Source: Petrolisthes cinctipes
Lineage: Eukaryota; Arthropoda; Malacostraca; Decapoda; Porcellanidae
Assembly: GCA_033782935.1 (NCBI GenBank)
Contig: JAWQEG010000066.1
Location: 1 to 64,000, forward strand
Direction: 5' to 3'
DNA: 64,000 bases
Shown: piece by piece, positions 45,310 to 54,471 of the stretch
Position numbering within the stretch: position 1 is the stretch's first letter
Layout of the letters: each line of letters begins with the position of its first letter
Notes under the pieces: model-generated
What the model saw: the letters and a program-made list of their open reading frames with translations, nothing else
Databases searched by the model: none
What the model was told of the DNA's origin: nothing
Position numbers and translations under genes: made by a program

Positions 45310-45480
45310 TTAAAACCCTAAGCTGCTTTGAAGTCATAACATAGACCCGTATTTGTAGGGGAGGAAAATAAATAGTTCAATACTTCGAAATGGAGGGCCT
45401 GAAACATTTTGGTGGCGAGGTCAGTAATGCAAACATACGGACAAGTGCAAATTCTGAGAGGTTTAACAGATTCAGGTAGT
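45310..45480 (-). repeat. Repeat R6, copy 2, with conserved open frame
   Basis: Partner of 36620-36790. On the minus strand it reads CPYVCITDLATKMFQALHFE and ends CYDFKAA before a TAG. Confidence 0.5.
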
Positions 45481-45639
45481 CTTCTTTCATCCTCAGTCAA
45501 TCAATTAAATCGACGCCCAATATCTGTATGTTATGAACGTGAAACTTATATGGCTCCACATACGGTACCGTACACAAGTAGGAAACAGGCGTGAGTAAAA
45601 TAAAGCTGGGCTTCCTCTATCACCAGTTTACACAGAGGG

Positions 45640-46460
45640 TCGAGTTAGAGGATGGGTGCGATGAAAGAGGGAGGAAGGGGTGTGTATCTGTAGGAAGGAG
45701 AGAGAAAGAGGGTTAACTGTAGGAGTGAAAGAGGGAGGGGAGGGAGGGAGAGAGAGAAGGGGGAGGTAACCGCAGGGGGTAAAGAGGGACTGGGGAGCTA
45801 AAGAAGGAGGGAAGAGGAAGAGATAGAGGAAGGAGGGTAACTGTAGGAGGGATATAGGGAAGGGGAAGGGAGAGTGAAAGGGAAGTAGGGAAGATAACTA
45901 TTTGGGAGGGGGATGGCGGGAGTGAGGTAGGAAGCGAGAGGAAATGCAGGAGAGAAAGAAGGAGGGAGAGAAGGGAGTTAATGTACAGTCACGAGCATAA
46001 GTTTCTTTACCCCCCTGGCGAGAGTTAGGTCGAAGTCGTCGTTGGATATGGACTAGATGAACAAAAATGGACCAGTTCATAATGTTCGAATGATGCTTCA
46101 TGTCACTAGAGGTGTTCACTTGAATACAACAATTACGTCATCATGAGATACTGACTCCCAATGTTCGTTTGCCTGGCCCTTCTCCAACCACAACTTCGAC
46201 CTCATTCTCGCCATGGGGGTAAAGAAACTTATGCTCGTGACTGTACAAGAGAGAGAGAGAGAGGGGGGGGGGGAGGATGTGATAAAAGAGGGAGAGAAGT
46301 AGGAAGGGTGGGTAATTATAGGAGGGAGAGAGGAAGGGAGGAAGTGGAGTGACTGCAGGAAGGAAGAGGGGTAACTGTAGGAAGGAAAATGAAAAGAAAG
46401 TGATGAAGAGACGGAAAGAAGGAAGGATGTAGAAAGAGATGTGGGTTGCCTTCTCTTGCC
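45640..46460. repeat. Purine-rich minisatellite, split by MITE2
   Basis: A strongly strand-asymmetric G/A tract built from degenerate ~30-70-bp units containing GGTAACTGTAGGAGGGA. It is interrupted at 45986-46243 by MITE2 and resumes with (GA)n and a G8 run. Open frames here are compositional artefacts. Confidence 0.85.
45986..46243. mobile_element. Small Tc1/mariner-like inverted-repeat element (MITE2)
   Basis: 258 bp with the same ends (CAGTCACGAGCATAAGTTTC) and interior as MITE1 at 9500-9760, flanked by TA. The two copies differ by scattered substitutions only. Confidence 0.92.
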
Positions 46461-46559
46461 ATCCAGTCTCATTTAGTATGCAGTTGTGTGTCAGTGAGCA
46501 ACAATCAGGTCAAGCGTTCATAAAATAGTTCACATTTCTGTAAACCATTCACTTCCTTC

Positions 46560-46815
46560 CAATTCTTTAATTGTCACTTCTTTCCTTCCATTACTTTCGT
46601 GTTTGCTGTCCAACCTCTTTATTACCTTCTCCTGTCCCTCCTTTCATTCCATTTCCTTCGTGTTTGCTGTCCCACTTCTCTTTATAATATTCTCTCTGTC
46701 CCTCCTTATCTTCTATATAATTCATGCTTGCTGTTCCACTTCTCTAACACATTCTTCCTCTACCTACAGGGTCTTGCAGGCCTAGGGAAATCTGTTTTTA
46801 TCCATAAATCAATCT
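46560..46815 (+). mobile_element. Retroelement 3' region R2, copy 3, with internal triplication
   Basis: Contains about three tandem ~75-bp units, each with a GTTTGCTGTCC-like core, resembling the upstream half of R2 at 16150-16200. It ends AAATCAATC, the same tail style. It probably is the 3' UTR of a LINE related to family B. Confidence 0.55.
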
Positions 46816-46839
46816 CAAGGGGATAATATACTTTTGGTA

Positions 46840-47734
46840 CAGTTGCCAAAAAAGGTTTTGCGACAAAAAATGAATTCAATGTGACGAAATCTGGTAGCTC
46901 CACCAGTAGTAAACACCTAAAGACTTTATGAATGAAGCACCTTCATCCCCACTCCCTGTGTTTGTAGTGATACGATATGATTGGCTGATGAACTGAGTCG
47001 CGAGACAGTCATATCTGCCCTTACATCTTTCAATACTGGATTACTACTAACTATTACATTAGGTATGAATAATTACTATTAATACTCATATTTTGACAAG
47101 TTACAATACAGAAAAAGAAAGTGAAAATATAATCATCATTTGTAAACAGTGATCCGAATAAAATAATTTGGCTGTGAGCAAGGTAAGACGGGGTGAGAGA
47201 AGTGAAGAAAGTTCTGTATCATCCTAACCGAAACCATTATAATATTGAGAGTTTTCGTTGCTTAAGTATATAATATATGCTTTAATATTATTGTTGATCT
47301 TACTGTAGTACGTTCTAATCTATTTTACCCAGGTGTTATTTAAAAAAAAAAAATGTAGGCCTATACATCACCATACATCACTCTTGAGAAACATCAGTAA
47401 CATGTTAGTTCGAGATGGTATGAAGAATTTCGAACTCCAGTTAGGTTAACACTCTAAAAATGCCTGAATCCCAACAAAGGTGGCAAGGGAAGCTGTAAGA
47501 TGCACTTCTTGGAAAGTGAAAACCATAGAGTGTATGAATACTAAAACAGCAGTTTGGTACAGTAACACCCATTCATTCATAACATATTATGGTGTAGAGT
47601 AACAGTTCTCTTTGCACAGGAAGTAGGGTTGAGGACGATTCATTCACATGACTGGGGATGTTTACTACGGGTGGAGTTGCCAGATTTCGCCACATTGAAT
47701 TCATTTTTTGTCGCAAAACCTTTTTTGGCAACTG
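46840..47734. mobile_element. Tc1/mariner-like element without transposase (MITE4)
   Basis: 895 bp flanked by TA. It has ~85-bp terminal inverted repeats starting CAGTTGCCAAAAAAGGTTTT and running inward through a GAATTCAATGTG block to GTAGTAAACA with few mismatches. The interior is AT-rich with no transposase. Its ends resemble those of MITE3 (CAGTCGGCAAAAAAAG) in layout. Confidence 0.92.
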
Positions 47735-48059
47735 TACATTTTAGGGAGCTTTGGTACATTCAAATTATGCCAGGAAACCGGACCTAAGGAACAAAAATAA
47801 TGATGGACTTTTGCTTGAAACAGTTTGGAAGAAACAGTTGCTCCAGATATACCAACACCATGTAAATTCCTCCTTAATGTAACTCGAATTCCTTTAAGCT
47901 GTTTTCTCACGGGAATGCTTTGGACTCAAAGTTTTACAAAATGACCCTTTGCATAAATCACAAAATGTTCTTAGTTACTATATCGCTGGTGTGTTTAGTA
48001 GGGAGTTTGTGTGATCATCAGGCCACAAATTTTTATAAGGCGAACTGAAGTGGGTGTTA
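47735..48059. other. Unassigned sequence
   Basis: No gene recognised. GCCAGGAAACCGGACC near 47770 resembles GCCAGGAAACAGGACC near 36530, and the left flank of MITE4 (TATACTTTTGGTA) resembles 36297-36309, so MITE4 may have inserted into an older dispersed repeat. Confidence 0.45.
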
Positions 48060-48350
48060 AAATAAGAGCCGTGATATTATGAAATTATTAATAAGAGAGA
48101 CCTTAAGATATGTAGTGAATTAAATGAGACGTAAATATATGAAGTGACTTCGTAAAAATATGAAATTATTAAAATGAGAGATGCGGAAGTATTAAGTGAT
48201 TTAAATGAGAAAATTAAAGATATAAAGTGATTTAAATGAGAAAATTAAAGATATAAAGTGATTTAAATGAGACATGATAATTTGAAGTGCTTTAAACGAT
48301 ATACGTGAAAATATGAAGTGATTTTAATGAAAGACGTGAAGTGATTAATC
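48060..48350. repeat. ~31-bp AT-rich minisatellite
   Basis: Degenerate tandem units, the clearest being two adjacent copies containing AAAGATATAAAGTGATTTAA at 48200-48270. Confidence 0.85.
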
Positions 48351-49022
48351 AAAATTATGTACAACTGTGATAAGAGTTGAAACACAGAATCACCTCGCCT
48401 TTTCAATGGGAAAAAGCATCACCGCCTTCCTCCCGAGTTCCGCTCAAACCAGAGACCAAGGTTTGAATGCATGGTTTAATTAAGGTTGCCCGATATATAG
48501 ATACATTAAGAACATTAAAATCGCGATATATAAATACATTGAGATTAATTAGAAATTATTTGAGAATATTTAGAAGTAAATACATGGACACTATTTGAAT
48601 CACAATTCAAAAATACATTGACACTATTTATAAATACATTAAGACTATTTGGATCTTTGACACGAGGCTGGAAGGGCAGAATATCTGCCACCACGGGTCA
48701 GGAAATACACGGTCAGCTTACACGCAGAGTAACCTAACCCCCCACTACTCCCACCCACTTCCCTCAACGTCACTGACGTGAGTGAAAAAGAGAATGTGAG
48801 AAAAATGGGAAAACGTACAGTGCATGGTGAACTAAAAATATTTTGGAAAAAAAGTATAAAATCCCAAGTTATAATATTTTAAGTAAGACATAGCAGTAAC
48901 TAGTCAATTACAAAGAAAATGTTTCATCCTTCTTTACGTCTGCTATTGTTTGTAACCACAATAGTAGTAGTAGTTGTTTAACTTGGTAGTTAATGGTGGG
49001 CAGGTGAGGTCAGTGTAGAATA
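48351..49022. other. Unassigned, with a second weak AT-rich tandem repeat
   Basis: Between 48495 and 48655 there are loose repeats of ATAAATACATTGA plus a TATTT motif. No gene recognised. Confidence 0.4.
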
Positions 49023-49214
49023 TAAAGCCCCTTCCACACAAGAGGCAAAAACACGACGGGCACGGGCCACTGAGTGGAATTCTCTGGCATTTTACCAGTG
49101 TTACCAGATCAAACAGTCCTCAGCAGCCATTGGCAACTTCTGCCTACCACCCACCCACAAAATTGGTAACAGTGTCTCCCCGCCGTCTTTTGCCTCTTTT
49201 GTGGAAGGGGCTTA
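49023..49214. mobile_element. Small inverted-repeat element, Harbinger-like, copy 2
   Basis: 192 bp, a direct match to 45002-45194 at about 85-90% by eye, with ends TAAAGCCCC...GGGGCTTA. Confidence 0.78.
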
Positions 49215-51988
49215 AGTGTGAATTGGTGGCTTATTAATGACCGCCGTCAGGTGAGGTCAAACTAGATCCCTCTACTTCTTTCTATCTCTCTCTCTCATAT
49301 ATAAATAGCAGGTTTTGGCAAATCAAACCACTCCAGACACCCACCAAACCTGCTTATGTACCTTTCCTCACATTTCTCTTCTCCCTTTTATTATACAATA
49401 AGATTTTAGAATTCTCTCTTCCCTATAACAAAATGGATAGTGCACCAGGACAACAGAAAACGGAGACTCTCAATTCAAGGGTGGGATGTTCGAAAGATCA
49501 TAGCGGGCTGCTGTTACGATAACCTTAGAGCTCCCTTAGCTGCCATCTTTGATCGTGGGCTAATTGGTCCACTAAGGTGTATTTTCCAATGCTCGCAATA
49601 ATCTCACGATCAAACGATTTTGCGCCTGGTCTGTTTCATTCCATTTGGTCACATTTCATCTCACCTGACGGCTGTTCAATCATTCAGCGGCAGGATTGCT
49701 AATAAATACATGTCTCCGAGCATCAATCAATACAACTCAAGTCCACTCTCTGCCACTTGGAAGTTAAAGAAAATACAGTTGTCGAACCATTTTACTAATA
49801 AAGAAATGTTGGCAATGCTAGCGGTGAACTAATAGTTGTTGTTGTTGTTGTTGTTCTCCCGGGGCAGAATGGCCTCCTGCCCACCAGACCCCAGTACGCT
49901 CTGGTGAAAAAATAAAATAAAGGAGGGGCTAGCCCCATTTTCCAGTTCTGTGTAAGCCATTAGTACTGCATGGCCAGGCTGAAACTTGTTGACGCTCGGG
50001 TCGTAACTCTAAAACTAACCACGTCTCAGGTTCGAAAATATTCTCAATGTGTTTCCCACGAAAAGTTACTCTCATGGTGGATATTTACCCATCCTAACTC
50101 TATCGAATCTAACCCAACCAGAACTAACCTACCCTATCGAGGGTGCGTGGCTAGACTAACATGGGTCACAGAACGTGAATATGCGGGCTGGCCCTATATG
50201 CCTGGGGTAGCAAAGCAAATCCCAGGTAGATGAGACCAGTAATTACTGGATTAGGGTGTCTGAGGGCCTCCGACCTCTAGGGAGATTGAGGGAGAGGTCT
50301 TTGATCCCACAGCCAGTGCTGTGGGCCAAAGTCCATGTTACCACAAGATCTACAAGTGGGGTTTCACCTTCCATGAGACCAGTCCTGTAGGGACCATAAA
50401 AAGGGAAGAAATTTAGACTGCTGCATGCAAAGAGATATTGCACCCCAGCGTATTGGGGTCCACACAGAATGAAGAAAAAAAAACCTCCGGTACATCTCAT
50501 GCCAATCTTTAATCCATGATTAATAAGTATAATATACCATAATTATATCCAAATGGTCATACTATAATAGTTATCTGTTAGTTCACTGCGTCACTACGAT
50601 AAGTTTTTTGGATACACCCTTGTAAGTCAACATACAATAAATAATTCATGAAGCTTCCAACGGCTCTTAAGTCTCAGTAAGTTGGGAGTAATTTTGCATC
50701 TATAAACATATACACAGGTAGCTTTTCTATATGTTTATTGGCTTACAAGCAATTTTCATTCATGATTACATCCAGCAGACTCCTTTTAAAACCATCATAA
50801 TGTAATGTTGCTCATTTATTTCAATATATTTTTACAGGGATAAACGTTGTATCCAAAATGAAAAAAAGTAATAGTTATTTCTGTCTGAGTAATTTCTTAC
50901 TCTCCACAGTGCTCTACATATTTTCTTGATCATGCTGCACTACCACTTTAAACACCATTGTTTCAAAACTTTTTCACGTTTTCATCTTCTCGCACTCATT
51001 CACTCATGCAAATGTTGGGTAAATAGAAACAGTCAGCGTGTGTATGAATTCCTGTGGCCAATAGTTCTGACCGCCTGGATGACTAGACGGCTGTGACAAT
51101 AACAACCGCTGGGCAGGCTGGGCGACCATGTCATGATTTTATATCGTCCTTCAGGTTCTGTTAGGTCTTGGTCAGCCTTGTTTCTTCCTCAATTCAATCT
51201 ATGCTGGTCGTGGATCAGTATAGATTTGCCTTTCATCGCCAATGGATTTGAATTACCAAAGAAATTATAAATTAATTAAAACACTTTTTTTATTGTTAGA
51301 AGATTATTATTATTCAGGGGAGAACCTTTTGTTTTGGTGAATTGGAAGATTACTAATTTCACCAAGTTATCCCAGGAAACAAATCACCTTTTGTTTTGGT
51401 AAATTGTTAAGGGGTACTGACTCTTCCAAGTTATCTCGGGAAACAGATCACCTCAATAAGGGATGTGAGGTTTTGTGACATAATTTGGAGGATTTATTTA
51501 GTAGCCATGCAATTTTTGATCAGGAGTTTCTCCACTTAACTGCTACTGCCTGAGTGGTGGCATTTATCGCTTTCTCAGGGAAGTCTGGGCTGCGAGATTT
51601 CTCTCCTTTACCAATTTCGTGCCAATAGCATGTGTCAGTCAGTGCGTGTTTGATCATAATGATGCCTCAGTTTCAAATCAATTATTTCCGCCACGTCCGA
51701 ATGTGTGTGCCCTACTTCGTCAGGCTTGACTTCCACTCCACGAGCGCATCCTCAGCAAACTCGAAGTACAGTGATAGAGTCACTATTAGAAAATAGAAAC
51801 ACTCTAAAAAAGTTCCACCCGAACCACCCCTTTACTTGGCATGGCTAACGTGGCAACAGCACTTCGCTTGTGTGAGCTCCTGTGCATATACAAGACAATA
51901 TTTCGACTTGGCAAAGCTTCATCTACCGTATTCTGGTCAGAGAACAGGGCAGTGGGGGAGGAGGGACAGGCGGCTTGGTGGGTGGAAG
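49215..51988. other. Unassigned sequence
   Basis: No recognisable gene. A (TTG)n run lies at 49836-49856. The minus strand at 50500-50243 has an 85-codon open frame with no known domain, and may be part of an unrecognised retroelement 3' region. AACC/CTAAC-type sequence occurs around 50090-50150. Confidence 0.4.
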
Positions 51989-52209
51989 GAGGGGTGGTGG
52001 TGCAGAGGTCAGTCACATGTGCTAATCATGCAGCTATGCAACAATATTCCCAATATAGTATATTTATTAGTGATGTATTATCCCCCCAAGTAATATAAAA
52101 TATATTTACAAATATTCATTTTTCTATACACTTGACTACACACTTGGACACCTAATATAGTTTATATTATCTCTCACTACGGACAACAAGCAACCTGCTC
52201 TAGTAACTC

Positions 52210-52268
<59 letters not shown>

Positions 52269-52766
52269 ATATTATCAAGTTTGGTATAAAGTCGTGACGT
52301 TGTATATTATTTGTTGTTATATATGCGTTTATCTAACATTGAAAACCATGTCAAAATAATTTAATTATCTCCATAATTATTTTATTTTACTTCTGCAAGT
52401 GGCAGACCGTTCAGTGGCAGACCACAAGAGGGAGGTACAGTACGTGTGTTCAGTTATCACTGGAAAGTTTGTTAATCTATTTAAGTCATTAGTTAAATCT
52501 TACATGCCAATGAACAATCATTCATACAAGTATTAGATGTTACAATCAGCTTGTCTGAAACTCTCCTCTTAACAGACTATATACTCAACTAAAGAGCCTT
52601 GGAGCTACGGATATTTAAGTTTTTGGTTGGATTCGGAATCCGTAAAATTCATATAAATAAAACACCAAAGCAGAGACGTATATAACACCTCGGTGTAACC
52701 CCATATTTACTGTCAATACAACTGTTAGTCGAATCCGACTCCGATGCCAACAATGGGTCCAACTTA

Positions 52767-52797
<31 letters not shown>

Positions 52798-53655
52798 CAT
52801 GTTCATAGATTTACTCATACATATTAATACTTGATATTTTATTTATATGAATATTACCTCATATGACTACACCTTTAAACACCAAACATAGTTTATTTCA
52901 TCTCTCATTACGGACAAGCAACACCTCGTTTCTCTCTCTCTCTTTCTTGCTTATCAGTACAGACACACATACACACATTATCAGGTTTGGTATAAAGTCG
53001 TGACGTTGCATATTATCTGTTTTTATATATACGTTTATCTAATATTGAAAACCGTGTTGAAATAATATCATTATCACTTCATAATATTTCTGTTTACGTT
53101 TTCCAGGAAGAAAATATTTATTGCACTTTCAGTGATATTGACACGGTAGCCATACTAACAGTGACATAATTTGTTAACAGGTTAGCAGGCGTTTAGTGGC
53201 AGACCATTAGAGAGAGGTGCCCTGTCATACCCACAATAATATGGTTGTCTGTTCAGTTACATACCAAAGAACAATAATTCATACGAGTACTAAATGTTAC
53301 AATCAGCCTTTCTGGAACTCTCCATTTATTATAAACTGAAATGAAAAGTCATTGAGCTATGGATATTTAAAATTTGGTTGGATTCGCAGTCAGTAAAATT
53401 CACATAAATAAAACATCGAAGTCGAAATTATTAAACATGTGGTCGGAGTCGGATTCGACTACCAGTTTTTATTGATATTAACTATATTCCGTGTCCAAGT
53501 GTGTAGTCAGGTGTCTACACATATGAATAAATGTAAATATATTTTGTATTACTTGGGGGATAATACATCACTAATAAATATATTTAAATAGCTATAATAT
53601 TGCATTACCTGCATAATTAGCACATGTGACTCCCCTTCTCTGCACAACCACCCCT
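51989..53655. mobile_element. 1.67-kb element with ~165-bp terminal inverted repeats and an internal duplication
   Basis: The left end (GAGGGGTGGTGGTGCAGAG inward, with GTCACATGTGCTAAT and ATTAGTGATGTATTATCCCC) reappears inverted at the right end (53490-53655). The interior is a diverged direct duplication: about 52140-52740 and 52862-53470, both with TTTGGTATAAAGTCGTGACG and GTTGGATTCG. No transposase is encoded. Its right end directly touches the 5' end of A5. Confidence 0.82.
52213..52265. repeat. (CT)n microsatellite
   Basis: About 26 pure TC/CT repeats inside the first duplicated unit; the second unit has only a short (CT)n at 52930. Confidence 0.95.
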
Positions 53656-53689
53656 CAGCCTTGCTTCAATCTTGGTAGAGTGTGGACAT
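53656..53689 (+). promoter_or_regulatory. Internal promoter of A5: degenerate Inr plus DPE
   Basis: Start reads CAGCC rather than CAGTY. With the A at 53657 as +1, +28 to +33 is GGACAT (53684-53689), still matching RGWYVT. Confidence 0.65.
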
Positions 53690-53849
53690 TCTCCTGGCGC
53701 TCTGCCTGCATTGTTAGTTCAGTGTTGTTGTTTATGTGGTGTTCTCGGTGTTGTTTGTCTGTTCTCTCGTGTTCTTGAGTTTTCTTTTCTTGTGGTTCCG
53801 AGTGTGTGTGTGTGTGTGTGTGTGTATTTCCCTGGTTGATTGTGTATTC

Positions 53850-54017
53850 AGCGGATTCGGATGCGGCTTCCTGCTTGGAGGCTGACCTGGTCATTTCGGA
53901 GGACGACAAGACTCCTGTTGAGGATCACTGGCCTGAGCTGCCCTCGCGCAACACCTCCCCCCTTGTCCTAAGTCACTCCACAGCTTGAGTTGCAGCCGGC
54001 TACCTCCTCTACATCTA
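53850..54017 (+). pseudogene. A5 ORF1, N-terminal piece
   Basis: Reads ADSDAASCLEADLVISEDDKTP then EDHWPELPSRN, as in A2, but the ATG is lost in a small deletion joining 5' UTR to the second codon region. It is split by B2 and continues at 60491. Confidence 0.8.
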
Positions 54018-54184
54018 CCCCCCCAACGGGAACCGCCTTGACGTGGTGGGGGGGCTTGCGTGTCTCTGAGACCTGGCGAGCTAGACTAGAGGGGGCTCCG
54101 GCCCCTGCTCTGCCCCGATTTCGGGGAGAGAGGGCTTCCCATGCTAGTAAGGTCGCCAGTGAGAGACCAGACTAAATGGTTCCC
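54018..54184 (+). ncRNA. HDV-like self-cleaving ribozyme fold at the 5' end of B2
   Basis: The sequence fits the nested double pseudoknot of HDV-like ribozymes in the right order. P1 is seven C (54018-54024) with seven G (54048-54054). P2 is GGGAACC (54028-54034) with GGTTCCC (54178-54184). P3 is GCC/GGT (54035-37, 54045-47) with a 7-nt L3 loop and no gap before P1's second strand. P4 is a long stem, GTCTCT (54062-67) with AGAGAC (54162-67) and CTGGCGA (54073-79) with TCGCCAG (54153-59). J4/2 reads ACTAAAT, placing a candidate catalytic C at 54172 followed by N-A-A. Cleavage would fall exactly at the element's first base. Such ribozymes are known at the 5' ends of R2 and some other non-LTR elements. 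Confidence 0.8.
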
Positions 54185-54471
54185 ATGCATTAGGCTGCCA
54201 GTATGGGCCAACAGCGCTGCCATCCGGAGGGACTGCCCTCTAGGGGCCGTCCTATGTTGGATGGTTGGGTGTCTGGGCCGGGAGATGTTGGGGAAGGGGG
54301 TCTCAGCACCGTCGTGGGCAAACTTTCGAGCCATTGGGGCTGCTTTTTTAAACGAGTGGCCCCGTGGGGGAAGAGGTACCCCGCCCACGGCGACCAGCGC
54401 TCGGTCCCCTCATCTGCCCGGTAGGTAGTAGCTCTTGGCTCCTGGGGCCAAAAACACTAAACCAATGATAT

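Noticed and set aside
45640..46470. Ser/Pro/Phe-rich open frames on the minus strand of the purine tract
   Set aside because: Compositional artefacts of a GA-rich minisatellite.
49970..50500. Possible host ORFs of 85-87 codons on both strands
   Set aside because: No known domain, no splice support, and repeat-like composition; left as unassigned.
53850..53990. A real start of A5 ORF1 within 53806-53988
   Set aside because: The conserved ATG is deleted; the frame enters from 5' UTR sequence.
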